Source of the DNA: Absidia repens
Lineage: Eukaryota > Mucoromycota > Mucoromycetes > Mucorales > Cunninghamellaceae
Direction: 5' to 3'
Length of the DNA: 64,000 bases
NCBI GenBank assembly: GCA_002105175.1
Contig: MCGE01000008.1
Span: 1,426,001-1,490,000, forward strand
The notes below the pieces were generated by a model. It was not told the DNA's origin. It did no database searches and worked only from the letters and a program-made list of their open reading frames with translations. Positions 12,010 to 24,320 of this stretch are shown piece by piece. The translations under genes were made by a program, and so were the position numbers. Position 1 is the first letter of the stretch; each line of letters starts with the position of its first letter.

Positions 12010-14765
12010 GAGATGACAAGTGGCAAGTCGTCCCCTCTCTTGGGTGTTGATATTCCTTTCGGTAATAATATCCATCATGGCGATACCCACTAGCCGTAGC
12101 TTTATCGTCAGCTTCTCGAGATGTAGATCCTTGTTGTTGTTGTTGTTGTTGTTGTTGTTGCTGTTGATCACTATCATCGCTATTAACATCACGAGATAAC
12201 AAAGCGGAGTCGGACGCTAGTCGCGGTAATATATGATCGAGGCGCGGGCATGACTGTCGTCGATTTCCAGTTGCTAAATCACCGTTTGTCGCTGTGAGAT
12301 CATCCATGTACTTGCTTTTGCAGATAGTATCTCCAGATAAAGTTACCAATAAACTTGTCGATCGACGAGGGATACCAACATCTGGGTATTTGATACCGTT
12401 GCCACCATCATCATCTCTTCCATCATTTCCATCGTTGGTCATTATCAAAGGAGGTTGCAAAAGACCGTTGTTGGTGTTGGTGATAGTGCTTGGCGGCTGG
12501 TGCTTTTTCTCTTGTGTCGATGCTGATTGTCCGTGTAATAATAATCCAGAATAGAAAGGCAATGGGGCTGATAATTTTCTTGGAATGATTTTACTGCCCG
12601 TTTTTCCATTGCTGCCACCCTTGCTTCCTAGGTTTTCCCGTTCCTTATCGCTGTTGCTGTTGAATGACCGGTAAAAAAGAAAGAGCTCCCATTCAATGAT
12701 TTCCCGATAGCATGTCAGTCTTTCTAGTATGATCCAATCATGTACCAGTCGTTTCCCCACAGAGTCGGCAAAGAGGAGTAGTCGATCCCTTGTCGTCTTT
12801 TGCATCGGTTCTAGTAGCATCAATTGATTTCGTAGTTGTTCGTCCTTTGTCAACTGCCGCTGTTGCGCCTCTAGCTGTTCGGTGAGAGACAGTATTTTTT
12901 CTTTCGCCCTGCGTTCCCGTTTCACCCAGTTCTGTGTTGCTTGTCCGTCGTAATGTGAATAATGGCGTTGATGGTAATGGATACCGAGAAATTGTTGCTG
13001 TTTCTGGGTACTCGAGTGCTGTGGATATACGATACCTCTGCCGCTGTTGCTGCTATGGTGACCAGTGGCTGCAATGATTGTTTTTTTGGGACGTAATCTT
13101 ACACCAGTAGTTTTCATTGCTGATACATAGTTGATTTTTTGAATCCAATCATCAATATCGTCTGCACTATCGCCACGGATCAAAAATTGTTGGCCATCAC
13201 CGGTAACCAACCGGAAGACATGTGAATATTTTCGATAGGATGTGTCATAGACGCAAATAGCATTGGTGAGCGATACAATCTGCATGGGTCGCAGGCACAT
13301 GGTGGTTGAGGAAGTGGAAGAAGATGAAGTGGCAGTAGCGAAGGTATTGTTGGATACAGATGAGTATGTACTTGTCAACGATGTTGTAGAGGGGGTAAAA
13401 GTGCCAAATTGGATGTACTGGAGGTAGATGCTAGAGATTGTTCAGAATTGAAGATTGAAACAAAAGATGGCGTTGAAGTTGGCGTGCTGACGTTGAGAGA
13501 TGATGATGGGTACTGGGTAAACTGAGTTGTTGGGCATGATGATGATGATGATGAAGACAATTTGTTGAAGTCAGTGTGCTGTTTCCGTTGCTGTGAATCC
13601 ATCCAGGACTGAAACGATGTCAAGTCACCAAAGAACATGATCTGGCTACCGCTAAGGATCATGCCAAAAGGTCGCCATCCCCGAGCCGGCGCACGTTTTC
13701 CACCATGCACGAGATCGTACTTGCGTTCAACTATTCCAGCTTTGCATACTCTAGCCAAAAATGTTTCGTTCCCATTTGTTTGTTGTTGTTGTTGCCGACT
13801 TCGGACCCCAGCTAATAGTACAGATGATGCTTCTTCGATGCTTTGTTGTATATTTGTGACGTTGATTGTTGACTTTGGTGCAGATTTGTAGCTGAAGGTA
13901 TTAGTGACAGGCATCAGCTGTTCCAGTTTAGGGTATAGATCATGCAGTATCGTGATATTGGGCTGAAAAATAAAAATAAAAAACAAAACGCAAATCATGT
14001 GAGATCAAATTGAATACCATTCCGTGTCTTTGTTTTCTCAACCACTTACCTGACCAGATTTTTTTGAAAACCACGATGATGACTTATCTTGTTGGTCGTG
14101 CGCATAGCTAAATTCTGAGTATACAATGTTATCGTACATGATCTATGACAGTATAAGATAACACAATAAAAAGTCAGTATAGTCTGTTTGAAAATATTGG
14201 AAATCATCATCATTATACCTACATCCAAGACTTCGCTGTACACAGTTTCACCGCCTTCGATAAGTTTGGTATGCATAATAAAAGTATCCTTATTCATTTT
14301 GCGTTTGACGTTTTTGTTGTGAGCATCCGTATGTAATAGAAGGATCGAGAAGGCTATGGCGTAGATCGGATCTAGGATAGTTCAAGAAAAATGTACAGTG
14401 TATTTAATTTCATAGTATATATGCTACCATTTTGCTTGTATTTTACCATAACTATCCGCCAAGGTAGGATTACATTTATGATAGTGCACCGCAAAGTCTT
14501 CCAGTGCTCGGTCAATGAGCTGCGATTCTTTTGGCAAAAGAACTTTGGCTAGTAGTTTCCTATTAACATCAAAAAAAAAAGTGGATGAATGATACTGGTT
14601 CCTACTAAAAGTGTGCGCATGGTTCTGTTTTTATTTGTTATACCTGAGAGCTACGTCGATAGCTTCCTGTTTGAAATTGAATTGCTGCAGTTCACAAGTA
14701 AATTGGGATACACTTGTTACCAAGGTATTGCTGTTGTTATTTTGGTCACTATTGGGCCCAACCAT
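11702..14765 (-). CDS. Second Sec7-PH Arf guanine nucleotide exchange factor (Syt1/Yel1/EFA6 type)
   Basis: Predicted Arf activator. Exons: 14765-14644, 14559-14447, 14371-14223, 14142-14050, 13962-13514 (end uncertain), 13430-11702. With an 83-nt intron at 13513-13431 they sum to 2655 nt, or 884 aa. The Sec7 core is clear: AIDVALRKLLAKVLLPKES with the Glu finger in PKESQ, DRALEDFAVHYHKCNP, then PIYAIAFSILLLHTDAHNKN. The usual N-terminal Sec7 helices are missing or lie in an unseen exon. A PH domain follows (CKAGIVERKYDLVHGGKRAP to MFFGDLTSFQSW), interrupted by a Ser/Thr-rich insert, then SHVFRLVTGDGQQFLIRG and DDIDDWIQKINY, a coiled coil (AKEKILSLTEQLEAQQRQL), and a long tail with two poly(Q) tracts. 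The frame changes near 13440. A rival intron is 44 nt with a GTTTCA donor; a sequencing indel is the other explanation. Confidence 0.8.
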
Positions 14766-16784
14766 TAGTGTTTGATTTCATACAATGAGGTTGTGGTGGA
14801 GTATATCACGACAATTAAAGAGGAGAGCAAGAGGGAAAAAAATTAGGAAAACGGATTTGAACGCCCTTTTTTTTGTTACAACTGTGCCGGCGTACTGATT
14901 CAATCCCCGATTTCTGCATCCCATTCTTGGTAGAATCATGCTACGGAACGAACGACGTTTTTTTTTTTTTTTCCAAAAAGCATTTTACTTTTGTGCTTTT
15001 TAGACCTTGACTAAATGGTGTGCAACATTATCCTAAATTTCTCACCACTGGATCAGGGGGATTTTGAGTAGTGCAATACAAAGATCATGAGGAAACTGTT
15101 TCAGTTTGAATTCGTGACTTGGGACCATCATTAGAATAACCTTTATCTTTTGAATAGTGTAATGAGATCGTCATTAGTTTAGTGTTTAGTTTATCGTATT
15201 TTTGCATCCACTTCTGAATGAAGTATGCCTTGTCTCTTTTTATCATTAATCTCTCTCTCATACCTTGACATCATTTGTTTTGTAGAATACGCCGAAAAAA
15301 CTGGTGTATATGTGTGTGAAATCGAAATGGATTACATATCAGGACGACTTCGTTTACCACCTTATATATACAGTATATATTTGTGCGTGGATAAAAACAG
15401 CTATGTGTTTGTGTGCAAAAAAAACTTTGGAGTATTTCTGTTCCCTTTGCATTTCGCACTTTGGTGAGTTATATGGAGTATGGTAGCAATGGTGGAAATT
15501 GTATTATTTGTGTAGCTACAATTGATTCTCAACTAACTCCCAGCAAAAAATGATGCCCATTTCAAATCCCCAAGGATTGGCATTTTCCATACGATTTGGT
15601 CGAGGAGGGATATGATTATCTTTGACGGTAAGTGACCTAAGTCTGCCAACCACTTTCTAGGTATTTAGGAAGAGAGAAGTCATAGTGGGTGAACTAGAAA
15701 GCATATGTTTGGTAAGGCACTAAAAGCGACGTTATTAACTATCCGCTGGGTATGAGGGTGGCCAGTTAATAAAAAGAGTCATATTTTATTGAAGTGCAGA
15801 ATAGATATTGAAAAACTAAATAAAAGGGACTCATTATAATGAAGGATCTAATAGAATAGCCTACTGGAGGAAGCAGCAGGAATAATAAGGTGAGTTTCAC
15901 AAAATAACACAAATCTAAAGGGATGGGTGTAAACGTGTGAGCAAAAGATTATGTTTTATTGATGCATAACAATGCTCAACACGAGTCTACAAGGAACCAT
16001 GGTAAAATCTGGTTCTATTGCACAAAAGTATAAACGAAGCTAATGAGACATTTTTTATTGAAGAGTGTAAAGAGAGATATATTTTATTCAAATCAATATT
16101 CAAACTACGAACGAACTAATACTAAACTAAACTAATGAAGGCTTCGAAAAGTCAACTAATGATGGTTTAAAATCAAGAATCCAAAATGAAAGGGTTTCCC
16201 CATGCATCTTGTAATCCCTGAGTAGAAACCCCTTTTCAACTAGTCCTGACGCTGATCTAAGTCCAATTTAACCTGAAGGAAGTTGGTTGTTGAAGAAAAC
16301 TTGAGAGAAAAAAATATTCACATGAGCGGAATTTGAAATAATCACTGTATTCTCTTATGAAAATAACCATCACAATTCATTTGGTGACAGCAGGGTTCAT
16401 ATCCTAGTTGAATTAACCCTCTCACTGTAGATGGCTTTAACCTTTTTGATTTAACTGACTTAACTTCTCGCTGACCTGCACGGTAACCCTCACCTCCATT
16501 TTATTGTCTTTATGTATTGTATTGGCTCTTGCGCGCACGTCCCCGTATTACAAATCCATACACGCACACGCACACAATTTACAAATTACACAGGCTGCTT
16601 GATTACTTCTTTTTTTTTTGCGTCTGTCTTTAATGATTCCGTTTATTATACAATATCTAAAAACTCTTCTATTGCTATTTTAGGTAGTTGTTAGAGCTTC
16701 AAAAATTTATAGACCGGGCTTTAAACCATCTCTGTGGTTTTTCTTCTCTTCGTGATTTTTTTTATTTTTTTCAGAAACGATACC
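14766..16784. other. Intergenic region between divergent ArfGEF and MED11 genes
   Basis: Holds repeat copy A (listed separately), A/T homopolymers, and a TTTTTTCAG at 16766-16773 that could be the acceptor of a 5'-UTR intron of the MED11 gene. No other protein-coding evidence. The best open frames (about 15225-15486) are low-complexity. Confidence 0.55.
15721..16340 (+). repeat. Dispersed repeat, copy A
   Basis: Diverged copy of a family shared with about 27995-28560, 32445-33020 and (inverted) 43931-44560. Shared words include TTTTATTGAAG, CTAATCTAAAG, GTTTCCCCATGCATCTTGTA (from 16194) and a terminal ATATTCACATGAGCGG-like end near 16340. No ORF. The left edge is approximate. Confidence 0.7.
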
Positions 16785-17371
16785 ATGAGCAATGCTGTAG
16801 ATGAAAGCAAGGCGCGAATCCAAGCCTTGCATGAAGCTGAAAAGGTACGATCAAAGGCGAAATAAATATTCATACTTGAAAGAAGAATAAACCGTACTGA
16901 TCCTCCACCTTCTTCATAGAAATTGGTTTTACTTGTGGAAACAGCTGGTGAAGCTCTCGATGTACTGACGGACGATGGCCCCAGCGATGAAGACGCTGAA
17001 ATGGCCATCCGAGAACGTGCTGGTGAATTTGCAGACCTCACCAATCGATACTTTTCTTTGGTCAACGTAAGTATAGACTTTGCCAGTCATAAAAAAAAAA
17101 AAAAAAAGAAAGCTAACACAAATATGTAACTAACTAATCCGTCCCTCTCTGTCTTTCTGACTAGGATGTTCAACTAACGGTTAGACAGCAAACTCATTTC
17201 TTGACCAAAACAGCAAGCTTACCAAGTACAACAAAGACGATCCCGTTCAGACGGTCTGTTGCCGGTGAACAAAAAGAATTGGAAATTTGGACGGGTGCTT
17301 TGTCGACGATACAACAGCGTCTGCAAGAAATCAAGCGAATCTCTTTAGGTGAACAACAATCCACCCCCTAA
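16785..17371 (+). CDS. MED11: Probable Mediator complex subunit 11
   Basis: Head-module Mediator subunit that links activators to RNA polymerase II and TFIIH in the nucleus; the family assignment is by pattern. Three exons (16785-16844, 16920-17066, 17165-17371) sum to 414 nt, or 137 aa, slightly above the roughly 115-120 aa of known MED11. The N-terminal helix SKARIQALHEAEKKLVLLVE followed by TAGEALDVL matches the MED11 opening (short helix, glycine or alanine, Leu-rich heptads). Then come an acidic loop (DDGPSDED), a second helix ending FADLTNRYFSLVNDVQ and a C-terminal helix LEIWTGALSTIQQRLQEIK. It could also be another small coiled-coil adaptor. ATG 16785 is the first after an apparent 5'-UTR acceptor. 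CAATAAACAATAAAAC near 17594 is the likely poly(A) region. Confidence 0.7.
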
Positions 17372-17813
17372 TAGTACTCCACAGGCTTCGTCCCACCCCG
17401 CTTGCGTTATCCATCTGCCCACTCCCTCCTGTCACTTTCATCCACCTTCTCAATTTTGTTGATATATCCCCCAATTTTCATTGCTCTACCTTTACATATA
17501 CATCTTCCCCCTATCATTATTCTATCAATAGTTTTTTATAGTCCATCTATCCATTTCTATTTTTTTTTTTTTGTACAAAAACAGCTATATTGATCAATAA
17601 ACAATAAAACAACATTTGACTTATATATATATACTCTGTCCATATTTCATTGACTCTTTTAAATGTGTTTTCTTTTCTCAATGATTTTTATTCATGTAAA
17701 ATAATAAACTGTACAAAAGGCTACCTAGTTTTTTTTTTTTTTTTGGTCATATTGATACAAATTCGCTAATATTAATAACTAAGACTAATAACACTATAAA
17801 CTAAACTACAAGT
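17372..17813. other. Convergent 3' flanks of MED11 and MGS1
   Basis: Pyrimidine-rich then AT-rich DNA with poly(A)-signal-like words for both genes (near 17594 on plus, near 17687 on minus). No gene is seen. Confidence 0.6.
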
Positions 17814-19325
17814 CTACTCGTCCTCTAAAAATCGTCGACCAATCAATGCTTCTGGTAGATACGTTTGATCGGCTGCCTTATCCTCATAATCTGGGTTGTA
17901 GCGATATCCATCACCGTAACCAATATTCTTCATCAACGATGTTGGTGCGTTGCGTATATGCATGGGGACAGGGTGACTTGGTTCAGATTTAATCACTTCT
18001 TTGACTTTGTTGTATGCTTTGTAAACCCGGATACTTTTCTTGGTTTCCGCTAAATAAACCACCACTTGGGCCAGCATCACATCACATTCAGGTCGGCCGA
18101 TTTTTTCAACACTACAGAGAGAGAAAGAATGAGATAATTTTTCTTTCTTTTCTATCGGGTTTGGGGAAGGTCGATTATAAACATTACCTGGTATGAGCTG
18201 CTACAGCAAGGGGTAGTGCAGCATTATCAGCCAATCCAATATCTTCACTAGCCATACGCACCAGTCGTCGGGCGACATATAATGGATCTTCCCCAGCTTC
18301 CAACATCCTTCCCAGCCAATACAGTCCAGCATCAGGATCACTAGCCAAAAATAAATAAATCAATAAAAACATACATATACAATTGTCACCACCACTTGGT
18401 AGCAAATCCTGATTTTTTTTTCTCACTTTTCCTACCTTCCCCTGATACTTTTATGTAATGCACTGATAATGTTGTAATGTTCTTCCCCGTTCCGGTCATA
18501 AAGTAAATGCGATTTTTGAAAAGCACCTAAATAAAAAAATAAAAAAAAAATGGGCATCTTTAGCATACCCCATCCTCCTTTTTTTTTTTTTGGTTGGGTA
18601 GGGGGGTGATTACCTTTGATCGTCTCCACCTTCAAGTCTGATGCTTTTGAGGGAAGAGTACTCAAAGCAATTTCTAAAGTGTTCAATGCATTTCTGGCTA
18701 GAATAGTAAACAAAAACAAAAGGGAGGTATCAGTAAAAACAGCATGCACATCTGATTTGTCTCAATTTCTTTTCCTTACCATCACCATCACTGTAATTTG
18801 CTAAAAACGAGATGGCATCCTTTTCCGATCCAATTTGCTCTGATGTCCTACTATTGTCTACCAGATCCTTCTTGCTGCTGCTGTCAGTGGTTTTTTCAGT
18901 TTTTTCATGTTGGGGTGATGATGATGATGAAGGTGGACGGTGATGGTGGTCCGGTAGTGGTGTGTTTTGCCTCCATTGTGCCAATGCTCTGGTAAGGATA
19001 TATACAATTTCATCGGTGCTGAGTTGTTTAAGGACGAAGACACGACATCGAGACAAGAGAGCAGCATTGACCTTGAAGCTTGGATTTTCTGTGGTGGCAC
19101 CGATTAACCTGATCTGACCTTGTTCGACATAGGGAAGGAATAAATCTTGCTGAGCCTTGGTGAATCGGTGGATTTCGTCAATAAATACAATGGTGCGCTG
19201 ACCTGATAATGCAAGGTGTCCTTTCGCTTCATCAAATGCCTTCTTCACATCTGCCGCACCATGACTCGTCGCACTGAGTTCAACAAACCGAGATTTTGTA
19301 GTTTTCGATATAATTCTTGCCAAAG

Positions 19326-19395
<70 letters not shown>

Positions 19396-20446
19396 AATGA
19401 GGAGAAGGAGTGGCTAGTTACGTATTCAACGACATATATAGATATATATGATTTTATACACCCATCACTTACTTGTTTTTCCACATCCTGGTCCGCCCCT
19501 GTTCATTCGATAGTCATAAAAAAAGCTAATGAGTTCATTTCGGTGGATGATACTGTTTGCAGTTAAAAAAAAGCCACTTACCAAAGAATCATAGAGGGAA
19601 TTCTATCCGATTCGATCAATGTACGTAACACACCACCTTTACCGATCAATTCTTCTTGCCCGACAAATTCATCCAGAGAGACAGGTCGGACTAGAGAAAA
19701 AAATGTCAAAAAAAAAAAAAAATTCACGCGCGCGTTACGATAACACTGCGGCAGTACTAAATTTACCTTTTGCAGCCAAAGGCATGGATGCCGCCGCCGC
19801 ATCACGTTTTTGACGTTTGGCAGTGGTAAGCCCATCGTCCATGGCACGGGCCTGTTTTAGTTGTCCTTCTGCTGAGGTATTGAATGGTGCCGGTTTTATC
19901 GTTGGTACTGGTGCTGCTGTTGTTTGTGGTTTCGTTGGTGATTTGAATAACGGTGCCATTTTCGCTGGCTATGATAATAATGAATAAAAGAAAGTGTGTA
20001 AGTCATTCAGTTCAGTGATATATATCAACCCGCTATTCACATTCAATAGGCCTTCCTCCCCCCTCCATCTTTACCTGTGAGTTTGAGGGCGAAGAAGTAG
20101 GTGAGGAGCTCGACGCTGCTGTATGTTGAGTTTTTGAATTGGTGAAGAGGGGAGCCATCGGAGCTGTTGTTGAAGTCTAATGTTTAGTGAATAAAATTAC
20201 ATTAGTGTCAATAGTATGTGTCCCCTACGCATATGCAAGCTTTTCTACGACTTACAGCGGCCGAGTTCATTGAGCAATTAGAATCCAAGTGAGTATTGAT
20301 GACGTTTGCTGAAACCTCTTTGCCGCAGATAGGGCATTTCACTACTGTCAATCCAATCAATTATTGTGTTAAAACCGTACTTTACAAACTATATAAAATC
20401 GTGTCCTCTTGGTCGATTTCTTACCTTGTTCACTTTGATCTTGCAT
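17814..20446 (-). CDS. MGS1: WRNIP1/Mgs1 family AAA+ ATPase with UBZ4 zinc finger
   Basis: Nuclear replication-fork ATPase that binds ubiquitinated PCNA and acts at stalled forks. Eleven exons (20446-20425, 20344-20256, 20176-20075, 19968-19767, 19690-19582, 19498-19473, 19325-18780, 18697-18614, 18526-18436, 18340-18188, 18111-17814) sum to 1722 nt, or 573 aa. The UBZ4 finger is [20 protein letters not shown] then C. Walker A is GGPGCGKT, encoded mostly by the 26-nt exon 6; relatives usually have GPPGCGKT. Walker B is [11 protein letters not shown], sensor 1 GATTENPSF, then the arginine-finger region LLSRC. The C-terminal part has [20 protein letters not shown] and the diagnostic [11 protein letters not shown] Ser/His-rich insert follows RALAQWRQ. 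Intron 6 carries a 66-nt A run (T on the sense strand). The 22-nt first exon codes for MQDQSEQ. Confidence 0.94.
19328..19393. repeat. 66-nt poly(A) tract (poly(T) in sense) in an MGS1 intron
   Basis: Uninterrupted A run directly upstream, in the gene's sense, of the acceptor of exon 7. Length may vary or be an assembly estimate. Confidence 0.9.
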
Positions 20447-21416
20447 ATCGCGTATAAAGTGGCGTTTAACAAAAAAAAAAAGTAGCGGGAAAGGAACCGA
20501 TAACCAAAAAAATAAATCCAATATTTTAAAACCCAGCGCTAAGTCAAGAGATTGTGCCTGTCAAAAAAAACAAAATACACTCTAGATGTGGCGGTTCAAA
20601 TACAATTATCGGCCTTCGACTTCATGTAGAGCTCTATTTGGTCTGAAACCTAATCTTGTGGGGCATTATAATTTTATATCCATATTGCTGGAAGAGTGCA
20701 GTCTATTGTTTCACTTTTTTTTTTTTTTTACAGTAAATGCATAGAGAGAACAGCTCATTTTTTTTTTTTTGGAGATTGACTGAGAAACAAGAGTCAACCA
20801 ATGATATCAAGGCACTGAGTAGTGTTAGGAGAATGGTCGGTGATTGAAACTGTAATCATGACAAGTGGTATCTTTTGACCTGATTGGGAATAAAAGCGGT
20901 TGTTTCTCACGATAAGACCAGTGTCGATTTGTCATTAGAAAACTCCGTACTAAACTTACCCCCCTTGACAACAATGGTTCACTGACGGTGCCCAAGGGGT
21001 CATATCATAGTATGCTGTGTTCATGCAAACGTTTTTGCTCAGAAAAAATGGGTATAGAATAATATGTCAACAAATAACACCATTCGATGTGATTTTTTTT
21101 CATCAATTTATATATGTTTATTGACGAATAGATTGATTTTATGATTTTTATAAAATAGTAGAATTGTTTTGTGGATTTTAATAGTGTGGGGTAGTCTGAG
21201 GCTAGTAATGACAAATGTGTCTAATTTCACATCGGGGCTTACCTATATTCTATTTCTTTTATTGGTGTTTGGTTATCGTTCAAGGTTACCAACAGAAAAA
21301 AATAAAAAAAGGTATAAAAAGCAGACACAATGATAAAAAACTACTTGTTTCTCCTTTTTTCTCTCATATACATATATTTATACATTCTTTTTCCTTTATT
21401 ACATTAACTAAACAAT
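20447..21416. other. Divergent promoter region between MGS1 and the amine oxidase gene
   Basis: About 1 kb with no coding evidence. The left part serves MGS1. The right part has a strong TATA box and a pyrimidine-rich leader of the amine oxidase gene. Confidence 0.6.
21313..21320 (+). promoter_or_regulatory. TATA box of the copper amine oxidase gene
   Basis: TATAAAAA lies 97 bases before the ATG, followed by a CT-rich tract (about 21348-21366) typical of highly expressed fungal promoters. Confidence 0.6.
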
Positions 21417-23769
21417 ATGGCTGCTGTCAAAGAAATGAAAACCGCTACTGCATCAATTCAATCCCATCCTTTGGATCCCTTGTCTGCCGAAGAAATTGTA
21501 TTTACTGCCCAAATTACCCGCCAAGCCAAACCAGACATGAAAATGGTCTTCAACACCATTACTCTTCAAGAACCCTCCAAGAAGCCTATGATGTCTTTTT
21601 TGGGTTGGGATAAAACTGGTCCTCGTGTCACTGAAATCGAACGGGAAGCTCTTGTTATTGCCATGGAACGTCCCTCTATGAAAGTATTCGAAGGTGTTGT
21701 CTCTTTGACGAACGGAAATTTGAAGTCCTGGAACTACGTGCCTGATGTCCAACCTATTTTGACTATGGATGACATGTTCGAAGTGGAAGAAATGGTATTG
21801 AAGGATGAAAAGGTGCAAGCTGAATGCCGTGAATTAGGAATCACTGATATGTCGCAAGTCTTCAATGACCCTTGGGCCATTGCTCGTCATGTGAACTATC
21901 CTGGTCGTGAAAAGCGCTTGATGCAAGCTTTGATGTATATGCGTACCTGTGAAGAAGATAATCAATATGCCCATCCTTTGGATTTTGTTCCCATTGTTGG
22001 TAAGTTTTAGGAAGAAGGAAAAAAAAAAGTTTATTGGATACAAAATAATAATAGCTAAAACTAAAATTCTACTATATACTAATTCTACACTATAGATGTC
22101 GGTTTGATGAAGGTTATTGGTATCGAAAGAATCAAGCCCAGAGATAGCAAGTTCACCCGTCCTACCATCCCATTGGAAAAACACAACTTCTTGCCAGAAT
22201 TCGTCGGTGAAGAAAACATGCGTAAGGATATCAAGCCTATTGTAATTCAACAACCCCAAGGTGTGTCATTCAACGTCAAAGGTAACGAGATCGATTGGCA
22301 AAAGTGGAACATGCGCATTTCTATGAATTACCGGGAAGGTCTTGTCATCCACAACGTCAGCTATCAAGATGGTGCCGAAAAGCGTCCTTTGTTCTACCGC
22401 TTGTCCTTGTCTGAAATGGTCGTTCCTTATGCTGATCCCCATACACCCCACTACCGCAAGCATGCCTTTGATGTCGGAGAATATGGTCTTGGTCTTTGCA
22501 CAAACGGTCTTACTCTGGGTAAGTAGTCATAAAAAAAAAAGGTCAAATCAAGTAGTAATAATAATGTATATATTATATGAATAACTCACAACTTATTTTT
22601 GTGTCACACAGGCTGCGATTGTCTTGGATCTATTTATTACTTCGATGCCACCTTCAATGATCATAAGGGTGAAGCCTACACTGTGCCTAATGCTGTGTGC
22701 CTTCACGAAGAAGACCATGGTATTTTGTTCAAGCATACTGACTATCGTAATGGTCGTGCACACACTGTCCGTGGTAGACGCTTGGTCGTTAGTCAAATCG
22801 TTACAGGTAATAATGATAATAATAAAAGCAAAGAAAAAGGAAGAAAAAAGACGGAGATTAAAAATGGAATGCCTCTTTTTATTTATTTTCTGACCCCTCT
22901 ATTTTGCTTTTCTCACAGTTGCCAATTATGATTACGGTCTTTACTACTACTTCTATCAAGATGGTACCTTTGAATACGAAGTGAAGGCTACTGGTGAATT
23001 GAATACTCATGTTCTCGCTGAAGATGAAACTCCTGGAGGTTATGGTGTCACTGTTGCTCCTCAAATCAATGCTCAGTACCATCAACACTTCTTCACTATG
23101 CGTATCGATCCTATGATTGATGGCCCCAACAACACAGTCGGTCAAGTGGATTGTCATCGTGTGCCTTATCCTACTGGTCATCCCAACAATGCCTTTGGTA
23201 ACGGCTTCTACTCCGAAACAACCATGTTCCGCGACTCTCATCAAGCCCAAGCCATCCCTTCCTATGATACCTCTCGTGTGTGGAAGATTTTCAACGAATC
23301 CCGATTGCATCCTTATACCAAGTCTCCCGTTGCCTGGAAGGTGACTTCGATGCATCAAGCTCCTTTGATGGCTCAAGATGATTCTGTTGTTGGCCAACGT
23401 GCCGGTTTTGCCAAGAAGACTGTCTGGGTCACGCCTTACGACGAAAAGCAAATGTTCGCTGGTGGTTTCTATTGTAACCAATCGGACGGTAGTGATGGTG
23501 TAGAAGCCTGGGTCAAGGAAAAGCAAGACGTTTCCAATACTGATGTGGTGCTCTGGTTTACCTTTGGTATCACTCACTTGCCTCGTGTGGAAGATTTCCC
23601 TATCATGCCTGTGGAATACTGTGGCTTCAAGATGCAACCTTGCAATTTCTTCATTGCCAACCCCGCCTTGGATATTGCTCCCACCAACAAGAAGATCAAC
23701 CAATCGGTCCTTGCTAAAGCTACCCCTACCGCTGAAAAGGAAGGTTCTTGCTGTTCTACCAAGCTCTAA
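21417..23769 (+). CDS. Copper-containing primary amine oxidase
   Basis: Oxidises primary amines with oxygen to aldehyde, ammonia and hydrogen peroxide, letting the fungus use amines as a nitrogen source; in fungi often peroxisomal. Four exons (21417-21999, 22096-22518, 22612-22806, 22919-23769) sum to 2052 nt, or 683 aa, normal for the family. The topaquinone motif T-x-x-N-Y-D is TVANYDYG, where Tyr is the cofactor precursor; the intron before exon 4 falls three codons upstream of this Tyr. The catalytic base lies in [13 protein letters not shown]. Copper ligands are the HQH in [10 protein letters not shown] and the His of [15 protein letters not shown]. The N2/N3-type domains precede it ([11 protein letters not shown] onward). 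The protein ends CCSTKL, a weak PTS1-like tail rather than a canonical SKL. Codon choice is C-ending and even, suggesting strong expression. AATAATAAAC near 23903 is the likely poly(A) signal. Confidence 0.96.
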
Positions 23770-24320
23770 ATGGTACCCCTCACCATTTATCATGTCTTGC
23801 TAGTTAGTTAGTTAGTTAGTTAGTGTTTTATTTTAGTATTTCTATTATTTTTTCTACTCCCATTGTACCATAGTTTTTATATATATATATCTTGCCTTAT
23901 GAAATAATAAACATTTTTGAAAGTGAATTCAAGCCTTGTGTTCAGGTCACTTGTCGATGTGATCAGTATTGTTAGATCTGTCGTACAGTGGTTTTTTGTT
24001 GTTATTATTATTATTACCAATAAAATATTCCACATCATCACTCCACGTCTCAAATGAATTTATCAACAGTGTCGCTCCTTACTCTGCATGAATGTCTGAT
24101 TTTTAGCAAATACACCTGATTCCCTTCTCAAAGGTATGCGTTTAAAATCCAGACGGCAGCTGGGAGGGGTGTGGCTTGCGGAGCCAATCATAGCGTCGAA
24201 TGTTTTTGTAGCATTTCCCGCTTACACACGCTCTTTTTTTTTCTTTCATTTTTTTTTTTTTTTTTTCCTTCCGTTGATCCTCTTCATCTTTTATTTTATC
24301 TTTACTACCCTCAATACAAG
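23770..24320. other. Intergenic region upstream of the caprin-like gene
   Basis: Begins with a short tandem GTTA repeat (about 23804-23823), then the 3' flank of the oxidase gene. The last 170 bases include a GC-rich GGGAGGGGTGTGG word, a CCAAT box and long T runs before the ATG. Confidence 0.55.
24184..24188 (+). promoter_or_regulatory. CCAAT box
   Basis: GAGCCAATCA lies about 135 bases before the ATG at 24321, next to a GC-rich element. This matches the HAP/NF-Y consensus. Confidence 0.4.

Noticed and set aside
11943..12010. Long TTG repeat considered as a stand-alone microsatellite
   Set aside because: It encodes the poly(Q) tract of the ArfGEF tail and is better described as part of that gene.
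14880..14940. GATTCAATCCCCG resembling a tRNA B box
   Set aside because: No A box or foldable cloverleaf nearby; no tRNA gene was supported anywhere in the window.
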